Shown here one piece after another: positions 18,465 through 28,197 of a stretch of DNA of 34,111 nt. The stretch spans positions 1-34,111 of the forward strand of contig QNEL01000019.1 of assembly GCA_003645185.1 (NCBI GenBank), read 5' to 3'. This stretch comes from Candidatus Parabeggiatoa sp. nov. 3 (GTDB lineage Bacteria > Pseudomonadota > Gammaproteobacteria > Beggiatoales > Beggiatoaceae). The translations under genes and the position numbers were made by a program. Numbering within the stretch: position 1 is the first letter of the stretch; the number at the start of each line of letters is the position of its first letter. Below the pieces are notes generated by a model, which did no database searches, was not told the origin of the DNA, and saw only the letters and a program-made list of their open reading frames with translations.

Positions 18465-18542
18465 GACAATGTCATATTACCCAATTCATGGGCATGGTGG
18501 GTTTCCGCTACGCTCCTACCCACCCTACAATGTGACATTGTC
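18465..18542. repeat. Second small inverted-repeat element abutting the previous one
   Basis: gacaatgtca (18465-18474) and tgacattgtc (18533-18542). Confidence 0.6.
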
Positions 18543-18579
18543 AAATTATACTATTGTTAATAAATGAAGAAAATGTAAA

Positions 18580-20121
18580 ATGAATATCATTCTTATCCAT
18601 CCATACATTGTTGTGCGTAATCTGGACATTCACATGTCAGAACCGTTAGGATTGGTTTCTCTAGCAACTTATTTGGCACACATTTTTGGGGAAGAAATCA
18701 ATGTTTCTATTCTGGACCTTTACGCGATGGGGACAGACAATCCTAAACCTAAGGGGAATATGTATGTCAAGGGCATAGATGATGAAGCACAAATTCATGC
18801 GGAAATGAGCAAAGCTAAACCAGATATTATTGGTATTACCTGTTGCTTTACGGGCTATTTTGCAGAAGCTTTAGAAGTTGCTGCTATGGCTAAACGGCTC
18901 TATCCCTCTGTGCCCATTGTAATAGGTGGTGCTCATGCGACTTTAGATGCAAAATCTATTCTTCGTGATAATTCCTTTGTGGACTTTATTGTGTGTCATG
19001 AAGGTGAGATCACATTAGAACAATTGGTCAGATCACTGAGAGGAGAGCTGCCTATTGAGTCGGTAGATGGGTTGTGCTTTCGTGCTTATGATAACATGGT
19101 GGTAGAAAACTCGCCAAGAAAATTAATTTCAGATTTAGATATATTACCGATTCCAGATCGTAAATTTATTGATATGGAATTCTATAAAAGATACAACCAT
19201 CGACTATTTAATTTTTCCCGCAAAAAACCTATTGCGACAATCATGACTTCTCGTGGCTGTCCTTATAAATGTGTCTTTTGTTGCAGTAAAAATATGTGGA
19301 AACGCCAATATAGGTCAAGAGGACTAGCGCAAGTCTTTAAAGAGATTGAAATGTTGGTTTCAGAATATGGTATTCGTGAAATCTGCATCCTTGATGATCA
19401 GTTTATCATGAAAAAAGAACGGATTTATGAGTTTTGCGATTACTTTATTAGTGATGATAAGAAAGGTAATAAATTGGGTATTGCGTTGAGTAATATCGCT
19501 GGAATAAGTGCATGGCTGGCAGATGATGATATTCTACTTGATAAAATGCGTAAAGCTGGGTTTTATAAGATGACTGTGCCAATTGAGACGGGTAACGCTG
19601 AAACGCTTAAGTTCATCCAAAAGCCCATCGATTTGGAACAAATTGGCAGATTGATTACAAAAGCCAATAAATTAGGTTACTGGACTGGTGCATTTTTTAT
19701 CATTGGTTTTCCTTATGAAACCAAAGAACAAATTATGGAAACGGTGAATTTTGCCTATAATTCAGAAGTGGATTTTGCTCACTTTTTTGTTGCCCAACCT
19801 TATATTGGGACGGAACTATACGATATATTCCAACAAGAACAATTGCTTGGTAAAGAAATCATTCAGGGTACTTTTATCTTTCATGGCTGGCATGACACAC
19901 TCAAAATGACTGCTGATGAGCTTAATGAAATTCAAGCAAAAGCTTCAAGAGGGTGGATTGCCCATAAATTCTTTTTTTATCTCAAGCCAAAAAACTTCTT
20001 GAATAGTCTGTGGCCCAAATTTAAAACGCTGGCCGATTTTCGCTATAGTTTTGGTGTTTTTTGGATGCTTATCAGCAGAAACATCAAAGATATGTTCAAA
20101 AAGACATTCAAAGTAAAATAA
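18580..20121 (+). CDS. B12-binding domain radical SAM protein
   Basis: 'IIGITCCFTGYF...VPIVIGGAHATLDA', 'TSRGCPYKCVFCCSKNMWKRQYRSRG', 'MTVPIETGNAETLKFIQKP'. Confidence 0.95.
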   Translation: MNIILIHPYIVVRNLDIHMSEPLGLVSLATYLAHIFGEEINVSILDLYAMGTDNPKPKGNMYVKGIDDEAQIHAEMSKAKPDIIGITCCFTGYFAEALEVAAMAKRLYPSVPIVIGGAHATLDAKSILRDNSFVDFIVCHEGEITLEQLVRSLRGELPIESVDGLCFRAYDNMVVENSPRKLISDLDILPIPDRKFIDMEFYKRYNHRLFNFSRKKPIATIMTSRGCPYKCVFCCSKNMWKRQYRSRGLAQVFKEIEMLVSEYGIREICILDDQFIMKKERIYEFCDYFISDDKKGNKLGIALSNIAGISAWLADDDILLDKMRKAGFYKMTVPIETGNAETLKFIQKPIDLEQIGRLITKANKLGYWTGAFFIIGFPYETKEQIMETVNFAYNSEVDFAHFFVAQPYIGTELYDIFQQEQLLGKEIIQGTFIFHGWHDTLKMTADELNEIQAKASRGWIAHKFFFYLKPKNFLNSLWPKFKTLADFRYSFGVFWMLISRNIKDMFKKTFKVK

Positions 20122-20126
20122 GTAAA

Positions 20127-20501
20127 ATGAATAACTATATTGGACATATTGGTGTATTGATGACAATTGTTTTTACAATGTATAGTCAACTTGTTATAAA
20201 GTGGCAAGTCAACAATGCCGGAGAACTTCCATTAGATAATTTTGGAAAATTAAAATTTTTATTTATTTTATTATTAAACCCTTGGGTCATTTCTGCAATC
20301 CTAGCAACATTTGCTTCCGGACTCAGTTGGATGTTAGCAATGTCAAAATTTGACCTGAGTTATGCATACCCTTTTTTAAGCCTCATATATGCTTTTATGA
20401 TGGTTGCTAGCGTTGTATTTTTGAACGAATCACTGACCATGAATAAAATAATAGGCGTATTTTTCATTATGATAGGTATTATTATTTTAGCTAAAGGTTA
20501 A
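20127..20501 (+). CDS. EamA/DMT-like small membrane transporter
   Basis: Four predicted TM helices; 'LSYAYPFLSLIYAFMMVASVVFLNESLTMNKIIGVFFIMIGIIIL' typical of DMT/SMR proteins. In-frame start 20127. Confidence 0.8.
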   Translation: MNNYIGHIGVLMTIVFTMYSQLVIKWQVNNAGELPLDNFGKLKFLFILLLNPWVISAILATFASGLSWMLAMSKFDLSYAYPFLSLIYAFMMVASVVFLNESLTMNKIIGVFFIMIGIIILAKG

Positions 20502-20619
20502 GGTTCTATTTAAGTAGGTACACATAATTCTACTTTGTAACATTAATTTCCTGATACTCAATGTTCAAGTTTTCTTGTTGATTAATCCGGTGGATACGCT
20601 ACAGTGAAAGGAGCCCTAT

Positions 20620-22314
20620 ATGAAATCTAACAAAGTAGAACTAATCAAGTTAATTCAACAATTCAATCGTCAAATTTGTCAGTTATTTAGGAATGATATC
20701 TTTTCATTTTCCTTTGCGGTGTTGTTTGTATCTTGTTTACTACTTTTTCTTCCCAGAACCTATAGTATTAATGATAACGTAGGTATTTTATTTAACGCAA
20801 AACAAGGGTTGATCTCAGAATTTACATCCTTTTTTTACATGAAATTGCTCCATCTTTTGTATCATATAACCCATGATATACCATGGTACGGATTAACCTT
20901 ATATTTTGCACATATTTTTAGTTTGTTTATTTTTGTCAGAAGTTTGGCAAGGATAAAAAACTTTGACACTTTTTTCATTCCTTTTCTCATTGTATATCTT
21001 TACTTTTACAGTTTTTTTATTACCCAAGTAGATTATACATCAACCAGTATAATGGTTGGTGCAAACAGCCTATTCGCTTTTTTAGTTTTATTAAACAATA
21101 GAAAAATTTCTATTTTCTATGTGTTAGGATTAGGCATATTATTTTCATTGTCATTTTCGATACGAATACCCGGCGCATTTGCGGTTTTTGTTTATGGGCT
21201 TCCAATCATAGGCTTGTTTTTAATTTACCAATATCAAAAAACCAAGTATTTTGTGATTTTCTTTATGCCATTCCTATTATTATTTATTGGAGATAATCTA
21301 GCACGTACTTATTTGACTTCACCTGAATATCAACAATACCATGACTTCAATAGTTTAAGGAGGGAATTACATGAAAATCCAATATTGAGGGATAATCAAA
21401 ATAATCATAAGATTTTAGAGGCCAATAATTGGACACCGGATGACTACAATAGATTTCAAAGGTGGAATTTTTTTGACGAGAGAAAATATAATACTCATAC
21501 GCTTGGCAATATTTTTAAATACTCTGTATCAATAGAGGAAAATAAAATACAAAAATATATGAGTTTGTATTCTCAAAAATTAGGTGAACTAATAAAACAT
21601 CCCGATATAAAGTGGCATATTTATTTTCTATTACTGATTTCTATGCTTATCATCTTTAAGTTTTACTGGTTTATCGTTTTGGCAATATTATGTTATCTTT
21701 CTTATGCCATTTCCGTCTGTATATATCTTGATATTTTTTACCGTTTTCCCGTTAGAATTGCACATCCTATTTTATTAATATGTGCTAGTTTTGTCATTTT
21801 ATTAATATTTCATTTATGGTCACATAAATTTACGACCAAAAATACTCATGGTATTTTTGTAACAACTTTTATTATTGGCGTTTTCTGGTTTCTGTTTAAT
21901 ATTGGTATACACCATAATATTTCTACAAACATTGCCTTTAAATTATCTCTAAATAGATTACAATCTGCATATCAAGGTAAAATATTGTATATTCCGCCTA
22001 ATGTACTTCGCTGGGAAAAAATGGATCCGTTAAAGAGATATCATTTTAATTTTCATAAGATAGTATACGCTGGTGGTACTGGTACTTTTTCACCCGGTTT
22101 TTACAACGAGTTGGAAAAATTGGGGGTAAAAAAAGGTTATGAAATGATACCGGCTTTGATAAACAATCCCAATGCTTATATAGTAGAAACGAAGACTAAT
22201 CCCTATTGCGTGCCCCCCTTTATGGAAAATTATAACCTCGAATGCGATGGAGTTATCATTGAGCAGCTACCAAATGATCGTGTAGTTATTAAACTAAACC
22301 CAAAAACACTATAG
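20620..22314 (+). CDS. Multi-TM membrane protein, GT-C-like, paralogue A
   Basis: 564 aa, many TM segments, 'RTYSINDNVGILFNAKQG' loop; strongly similar to the next ORF. Confidence 0.8.
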   Translation: MKSNKVELIKLIQQFNRQICQLFRNDIFSFSFAVLFVSCLLLFLPRTYSINDNVGILFNAKQGLISEFTSFFYMKLLHLLYHITHDIPWYGLTLYFAHIFSLFIFVRSLARIKNFDTFFIPFLIVYLYFYSFFITQVDYTSTSIMVGANSLFAFLVLLNNRKISIFYVLGLGILFSLSFSIRIPGAFAVFVYGLPIIGLFLIYQYQKTKYFVIFFMPFLLLFIGDNLARTYLTSPEYQQYHDFNSLRRELHENPILRDNQNNHKILEANNWTPDDYNRFQRWNFFDERKYNTHTLGNIFKYSVSIEENKIQKYMSLYSQKLGELIKHPDIKWHIYFLLLISMLIIFKFYWFIVLAILCYLSYAISVCIYLDIFYRFPVRIAHPILLICASFVILLIFHLWSHKFTTKNTHGIFVTTFIIGVFWFLFNIGIHHNISTNIAFKLSLNRLQSAYQGKILYIPPNVLRWEKMDPLKRYHFNFHKIVYAGGTGTFSPGFYNELEKLGVKKGYEMIPALINNPNAYIVETKTNPYCVPPFMENYNLECDGVIIEQLPNDRVVIKLNPKTL

Positions 22315-22425
22315 AAATGATAACTATTCATTAAAACGATGGTATAGATGTCCAGATAAGTTTCAGCCTATACCTGCTAGGTTTTTAAAACCTATAGACG
22401 TTCAGAAAAATAAATTCAAAATCTA

Positions 22426-22458
22426 AAACCTGCTAGGTCTTGAAGACCTAGCAGGTTT
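22426..22458. repeat. Perfect hairpin, 15-bp stem, 3-nt loop
   Basis: aaacctgctaggtct-tga-agacctagcaggttt. Confidence 0.9.
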
Positions 22459-22583
22459 GTGAAGCTATTTACCTGAAAAACTATAGCAGGTCTTTTCGCA
22501 GGGACAAAACTTTTCTGGCTAACTATATACGCTCAATTATCTTCCTTGTCTATTCAGAAAAGTCACTTTAGAAAAAAACAAAA

Positions 22584-24275
22584 ATGAAATATCTAATCAA
22601 GTTAATTCAAAAATTCAATCGTCAAATTTGTAAGTTATTTAGAAATGATATCTTTTTATTTTTTGTGGTGGTGTCGTTTGTAGCTTCTTTGCTACTGGTA
22701 CTTCCTAGAACTTATCGTATTAATGATAACGTAGCTATTTTATTTAAGGCAGAACAAGGATTCATCTCAGAATTTACATCTTTTTTTTACATGAAATTGC
22801 TCCATATTTTATATCAAATGAGCAATGACATGCCATGGTACGGATTGACATTATATTTTGTACATATTTTGAGTTTGTTTATTTTTGTCAGAAGTTTGGC
22901 TAGGATAAAAAACTTTGACACTTTTTTCATTCCTTTTCTTATTGTATATTTCTACTTTTACAGTTTTTTTATTCTTCAAGTCGATTATACCTCAACCAGT
23001 ATAATGGTTGGTGCAAACAGCCTATTTGCTTTTTTAGTTTTGTTAAGCAGTAGAAAAGTTTCTATTTTCTATGTGTTAGGATTAGGGCTATTATTTTCAC
23101 TGTCATTTTCGATACGAATGCAAAGTGCCTATGCGGTTTTGGTTTATGGGCTTCCAATCATAGGCTTGTTTTTAATTTACCAATATCAAAAAACCAAGTA
23201 TTTTGTGATTTTCTTTATGCCATTCCTATTATTATTGATTGGAGATAATCTAGCACGTACCCATTTGACTTCACCTGAATATCAACAATACCATGAGTTC
23301 AATAATTTGAGAGGCAATTTACACGGATACCCAATAATAGAAGCTAATCGAAATAATAATAAAATTTTAGCAAAAAATAATTGGACAAAGAATGATTATG
23401 ACAGTTTTGCAAACTGGGTTATATTCTTTGATGAAAGAAAATATAACACTAATACGCTTGGCAATATTTTTAAATATTCTGTCTTAGAAAAAGAAAATAA
23501 AATACAAAAATACTTTGATTTGTATTTTTATAGATTAAAAAGATTAATCAAACACCATATACAGTGGTCTGTTTTTTTAATATTATTTATTGCTATGCTT
23601 ATAGTTTTTAAATTTTATTGGTTTATTGTATCAATAATATTTTGTTATCTCTTTTATGCCATTTCATTCTCTGTGTATATGGATATTTTTTATCGCTTCC
23701 CTGACAGAATTGCCTTTCCAATTTTATTAATGTGTGCTAGTTTTATCATTTTATTAATATTTCATTTATTGCCACCCAAATTTTCAACCAAAAATACCAA
23801 TCACCGTATTTTTGTAGCTACTTTTATTTTTAGTGTTTTATGGTTTTTGTTTAACATTGGTATATACCAGAATCTTTCCCCAAACACTGCCTTTCAATTA
23901 TCCCTAAATAAATTACAGTCTTTATATAAGGAAAAAATATTTTTCTTTGTTCATCCGGCATTTGGACTCAAATTGGAAAATTTGGATCCATTAAAAAAAT
24001 ATCATCTGAATTTTGAAATGATTCCCAATGGTACCGGTACTTTTTCTCCTCGTTTTTACAATAGTTTGGAAAAATTAGGTATAAAAACAGGTTATGAAAT
24101 CATACCTGTTTTAATAAACAATCCAAATGCATATATCATAGCACCGAGCAAAAAGAATGATTTTCTAACACTCTTTTTAAACTATATAATGGCAAACTAT
24201 CAAATCAAATGCAAAGTGGTTTTAATTGACCAGTTAGCAAATGGTAGTGTGATTCTTAAACTCAAGCCAAAATAA
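22584..24275 (+). CDS. Multi-TM membrane protein, GT-C-like, paralogue B
   Basis: 563 aa; aligns along its length with 20620-22314, including a 95-bp identical DNA stretch. Confidence 0.8.
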   Translation: MKYLIKLIQKFNRQICKLFRNDIFLFFVVVSFVASLLLVLPRTYRINDNVAILFKAEQGFISEFTSFFYMKLLHILYQMSNDMPWYGLTLYFVHILSLFIFVRSLARIKNFDTFFIPFLIVYFYFYSFFILQVDYTSTSIMVGANSLFAFLVLLSSRKVSIFYVLGLGLLFSLSFSIRMQSAYAVLVYGLPIIGLFLIYQYQKTKYFVIFFMPFLLLLIGDNLARTHLTSPEYQQYHEFNNLRGNLHGYPIIEANRNNNKILAKNNWTKNDYDSFANWVIFFDERKYNTNTLGNIFKYSVLEKENKIQKYFDLYFYRLKRLIKHHIQWSVFLILFIAMLIVFKFYWFIVSIIFCYLFYAISFSVYMDIFYRFPDRIAFPILLMCASFIILLIFHLLPPKFSTKNTNHRIFVATFIFSVLWFLFNIGIYQNLSPNTAFQLSLNKLQSLYKEKIFFFVHPAFGLKLENLDPLKKYHLNFEMIPNGTGTFSPRFYNSLEKLGIKTGYEIIPVLINNPNAYIIAPSKKNDFLTLFLNYIMANYQIKCKVVLIDQLANGSVILKLKPK

Positions 24276-24371
24276 ATTGGTTAAATCGGATATTCACATA
24301 AAAATTCAGCCAAACACGGTTAGCTTACTTGTGTGCGTTAATCATTAATTGGAGCCAAAACATACATCACT

Positions 24372-26552
24372 ATGGAAATAACAACTACTCATCAAAACGA
24401 TGCTTCTAAAACGGTAGCCGTTTTTTGTTCAATTATGGCAGGCGTATTCGCTCTGGTTTGCTACTTGATTCAACAGGGTTATCCGTTTCAATTGGAAATA
24501 GACAGGAGCCATTTTTATGATTCTAAGCATTTTTTCTCACCAATATTAAGTGCCTTAGTACTGAGTATTTTTTTACTCAATTTTCCACAAGCTTATCGCA
24601 TCTTAGAAAATAAGTTTAAGTTGTCTTTCCGCAATACTTGGCTCACTTCAGATGCAACGCTTTCTCTAATTGGGCTAATAATCCTGATTATTGCGGGTAA
24701 GATTTTTTCATTTTATATCCTACCTATTTTTTACTTAATTAGTTTTATCTTGTTTGCTTATGTTTTTTATACTTGGTTTAAAGGAGGCCATCATAGGCAC
24801 AGTTACCTATTTATTGCCATGAGTATCTTATTCTCTATTTGGGTAACCAGCCATTTTTACGGATATTGGATGAAACACCCATTATATTTTGAAGGACTGA
24901 TTTTTTTTGAAAGCCTCCCCTTTTTTAAAGGCTTTAAAGATGTTCTGTTTCATTCGGCTATTATCAATATGATACAACTTCATGGCGTTGCCAGTAGCGG
25001 TTTAAATGGTATACCTTCTTTTTTTTATCACTTTGGTACTCATTGGATTTTTACAGACATAATAAAGTTACTAGGTACCTCAACAATTACATTTTATAAT
25101 ATCGCCCTTGCCATTATTTTTATTCCTTTTTGGTTTAGTAGTTTATTATTACTAGCTATTAACCTTAAAAAGTGGCGGGAAAAAAGCGATTTATTTGCGA
25201 GTTGGCATTTGAGGAGTGATATTAAATTTTGGCTCATTTTGTTTGTGGCTAATATTGGACTGCTATACTATCCCCTTGCGCATGATGGACTATTTTTGTA
25301 TTGGAACTTACATATACATCTGGCTTCTTATTCTTTAAGCCTGACATTTTCATTTTTATTTATAGGGATGTTACTGTCATTTGCTGTCAGTCATAATCGC
25401 ATTTTAACTAAGAAAACAGAACCTATTTTTCTTATACTCGTTTTACCCTTTATGGTTGCTTTAATTGGTTTTACCAAGTTAACCACGGTATTTCTCATTT
25501 TGGCTTTCCTGTTTTATCTATTTATACGGCTAAAGCTGTATAAGAGTGTTCTATATAATTTATCTTTTTTAATCATCAGTGGGATGGGCATTGCAATTGT
25601 AATAATTAGCCTCTCTATTGCTTTTAGTGCTAAAAGTACTGTGGATTTTGGTTCCCAAGCAACCTCTATTATTTACCCGTTTCATTTTCTTAGGACTTGG
25701 TTACATCCAAGTATGTGGTTAGTTTTCCTATTTTTTTGTTGTTTTTGGTCAATACTCTTTATAACACTAAGACTTTGGTACGAAAAAAGTATCAACCATT
25801 CATTTCACTTAAACACTTTGTTTATTGACAGAAAATGGCTTGATATAGAAATTGTCATGCTTTTCTGTATTGCGGGACTCTTACCGGGCATGATATTTCA
25901 CCTACCACCATATAATCAAATTACCTCCGCAACTGGTAATGTGTATTTTTATGATTTTCAAAACTGGATTGGTGTTTCCTTTCTTCTAGCAAGTCTAAGT
26001 CAATTTAATTTTCTTATTAAGAGGAGCAAGAAACTCGTTTTTATTTTATTGATTCCGGTGATGGTTGGCAGTTATTATGTTGTTGTCAACTATCATCTTC
26101 AAGTGAGCTATTTATATAAAACGGAATTACATCTCAGTCAATTGATAAAAAATAATCCAAATTATTTATCCACCACTGAAGGTAGAATACTGAAATTATT
26201 ACACCAAATAGGCAGAGATATGCCCGTCTCAGAAAAGAAAAAGACATTGGTTTTTATTCCACAATCGAATACGGATTTTTGGAACGCAAAATTCGAGGTA
26301 TGCTACGCGATTCCTTTTTCAGTACCTGCTATTACCGGGATGGCTATGTTAGATGGATTTCCTCCAAGTCACTGTAAGCCAATGGCATTTAGCTATGAAA
26401 ATTATGAAAATTCTGGGATGAGAACGAAAAAACAGACAAACACTAACGATAAAGCACTCTGTTCCCAAGCCCTTGACAAAGAATTTTCACAAATTTTAAG
26501 GATAGACAATATCTACACTCAGCCCAGACTTATTGCTTGTGAGAAAAAATAA
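24372..26552 (+). CDS. Large multi-TM membrane protein, GT-C-like
   Basis: 726 aa, many TM helices, C-terminal soluble region, in the glycan locus. Confidence 0.7.
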   Translation: MEITTTHQNDASKTVAVFCSIMAGVFALVCYLIQQGYPFQLEIDRSHFYDSKHFFSPILSALVLSIFLLNFPQAYRILENKFKLSFRNTWLTSDATLSLIGLIILIIAGKIFSFYILPIFYLISFILFAYVFYTWFKGGHHRHSYLFIAMSILFSIWVTSHFYGYWMKHPLYFEGLIFFESLPFFKGFKDVLFHSAIINMIQLHGVASSGLNGIPSFFYHFGTHWIFTDIIKLLGTSTITFYNIALAIIFIPFWFSSLLLLAINLKKWREKSDLFASWHLRSDIKFWLILFVANIGLLYYPLAHDGLFLYWNLHIHLASYSLSLTFSFLFIGMLLSFAVSHNRILTKKTEPIFLILVLPFMVALIGFTKLTTVFLILAFLFYLFIRLKLYKSVLYNLSFLIISGMGIAIVIISLSIAFSAKSTVDFGSQATSIIYPFHFLRTWLHPSMWLVFLFFCCFWSILFITLRLWYEKSINHSFHLNTLFIDRKWLDIEIVMLFCIAGLLPGMIFHLPPYNQITSATGNVYFYDFQNWIGVSFLLASLSQFNFLIKRSKKLVFILLIPVMVGSYYVVVNYHLQVSYLYKTELHLSQLIKNNPNYLSTTEGRILKLLHQIGRDMPVSEKKKTLVFIPQSNTDFWNAKFEVCYAIPFSVPAITGMAMLDGFPPSHCKPMAFSYENYENSGMRTKKQTNTNDKALCSQALDKEFSQILRIDNIYTQPRLIACEKK

Positions 26553-26565
26553 TACTTTAAAAACT

Positions 26566-27198
26566 ATGTCCCAAGTTCATCATGGAATCCGTTCCATTTT
26601 ATCAATTCCAGCCATTTACAATCTGTTTGGAGAACTTCTTGATAGAAAAAAAAGTGGTGGCAACACCGTTTTGGTTAAGGAATATATACGACCAAAACCA
26701 AATGAAAAGCTGTTAGACATCGGTTGTGGAACCGGTAATATTTTAGGCTATTTACCGGAAAACATAGAATATACTGGTTTTGACGCTAATCATCAGTACA
26801 TTGAAGCCGCCCAAAAACGTTATGGTCATAGGGCCACTTTTATTTGTGAGCGAATCAATACAACCAATCTTGGAAAATATTCACAGTTTGATCTGGTTCT
26901 CGTAGATGGGGTATTACACCATTTGGATGATATGGAGGCATTGCAACTCTTCAAAATGGCTCATGTTGCCCTTAAAAATGGGGGAAGACTGATTACAATG
27001 GATGGTGTTTTTGTGGAAAATCAATCCTCAGTCGCCAGATGGCTCATTTCCAAAGATCGGGGACAAAATGTCAGAACTCAAGAGGGTTACCTTGAACTCG
27101 CTTCTCAAGTCTTTTCAAATATCACCACCGATATTCGCCATGATTTATTGAGAATTCCTTATACTCATTTTATATTAGAATGTGTCAAAACAGACTAA
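26566..27198 (+). CDS. Class I SAM-dependent methyltransferase
   Basis: 'LLDIGCGTGNILGYLPENIEYTGFDANHQYIEAA', 'DLVLVDGVLHHLDD'. In-frame start 26566 preferred over 26533. Confidence 0.9.
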   Translation: MSQVHHGIRSILSIPAIYNLFGELLDRKKSGGNTVLVKEYIRPKPNEKLLDIGCGTGNILGYLPENIEYTGFDANHQYIEAAQKRYGHRATFICERINTTNLGKYSQFDLVLVDGVLHHLDDMEALQLFKMAHVALKNGGRLITMDGVFVENQSSVARWLISKDRGQNVRTQEGYLELASQVFSNITTDIRHDLLRIPYTHFILECVKTD

Positions 27199-27264
27199 AG
27201 ATAAAACCCAAATAAATCAATATGGTCACTTTTTTTAGGAGGCCATCTATCTCTAGTAAAAACA

Positions 27265-27453
27265 ATGAAAAGCTCAGATATTATTAAGCGATTGATTGAT
27301 GAGGGCTGGCTTAAAGTAGGCGGTAAAGGTGATCATGAGAAATTTAAACATCCCAATAAATCTGGTCATGTTGTCGTACCACATCCGCGTAAAAATATTG
27401 CGGTTGGTACTTTGCGTAATATCTATCGTCAAGCTGGTTGGAAATGGAGGTAA
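27265..27453 (+). CDS. hicA: HicA family toxin
   Basis: 'MKSSDIIKRLIDEGWLKVGGKGDHEKFKHPNKSGHVVVPHPRKNIAVGTLRNIYRQAGW'. Confidence 0.95.
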   Translation: MKSSDIIKRLIDEGWLKVGGKGDHEKFKHPNKSGHVVVPHPRKNIAVGTLRNIYRQAGWKWR

Positions 27454-27458
27454 CTAAA

Positions 27459-27863
27459 ATGCTTTATCCCGTTTATGTTCATGAAGGTGATGTCGAACAT
27501 GCTCATAGTGTGACTATCCCTGACTTTCCTGGTTGCTTTTCGGCGGCTGATAACTGGGATGAATTACCCGCTATGGTTCAAGAATCTATAGAACTTTATT
27601 GTGAAGGTGAAGATATGGATCTGCCAGAACCAAGTTCTTTAGAACAACTCATAAAAAAACGGGAATATAACGGAGGGTTTTGGATGATGCTAGATATCAA
27701 TATTTCCAAATTGAATCTAAAACCCGTACAAATTAACATTTATTTGCCGGAAAGATTGCTTTCACATATTGATGATGCGTGTGCCAATAATCAGCAAATG
27801 ACTCGTAGTGGTTTTCTGGCAATGGCAGCACAAAAAATGTTATCAGTAAATACAATAGACTAA
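27459..27863 (+). CDS. hicB: HicB family antitoxin
   Basis: 'YPVYVHEGDVEHAHSVTIPDFPGCFSAADNWDE', C-terminal RHH-like segment. Confidence 0.92.
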   Translation: MLYPVYVHEGDVEHAHSVTIPDFPGCFSAADNWDELPAMVQESIELYCEGEDMDLPEPSSLEQLIKKREYNGGFWMMLDINISKLNLKPVQINIYLPERLLSHIDDACANNQQMTRSGFLAMAAQKMLSVNTID

Positions 27864-28114
27864 ATTTTGTTAGCCTCTCATCAACATATCAAAGGTAATA
27901 CGCCGGTTTTTCTAGGTAAGGAGATTGCGTATGGCCCAGCAATCATAGTTGTAGGGTGGATACGCTACAGCGAAAGGAGCTACATAAAATTGTAATAAAG
28001 TAGAAATAATAAAGGATTTATAAAAAGGGATTTTTAGCTCACAGCTACAGCATTTGTTACATGGAATTTCTATAGTTCTTTTGGTAAATCCTTTTTTATA
28101 AGTTCTTTATGTAT

Positions 28115-28162
28115 AAGGAACGTGCATAAAATTTCCTAAGTTGTTTTATGCACATTCCTAAG
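28115..28162. repeat. Short version of the 'aaggaacgtgcataaa' inverted-repeat family
   Basis: aaggaacgtgcataaa ... ttttatgcacattccta; same ends as 2381-2508. Confidence 0.75.
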
Positions 28163-28197
28163 CAATCCTTGTAGTTCTTGTCATGTAAAAAAATAAT

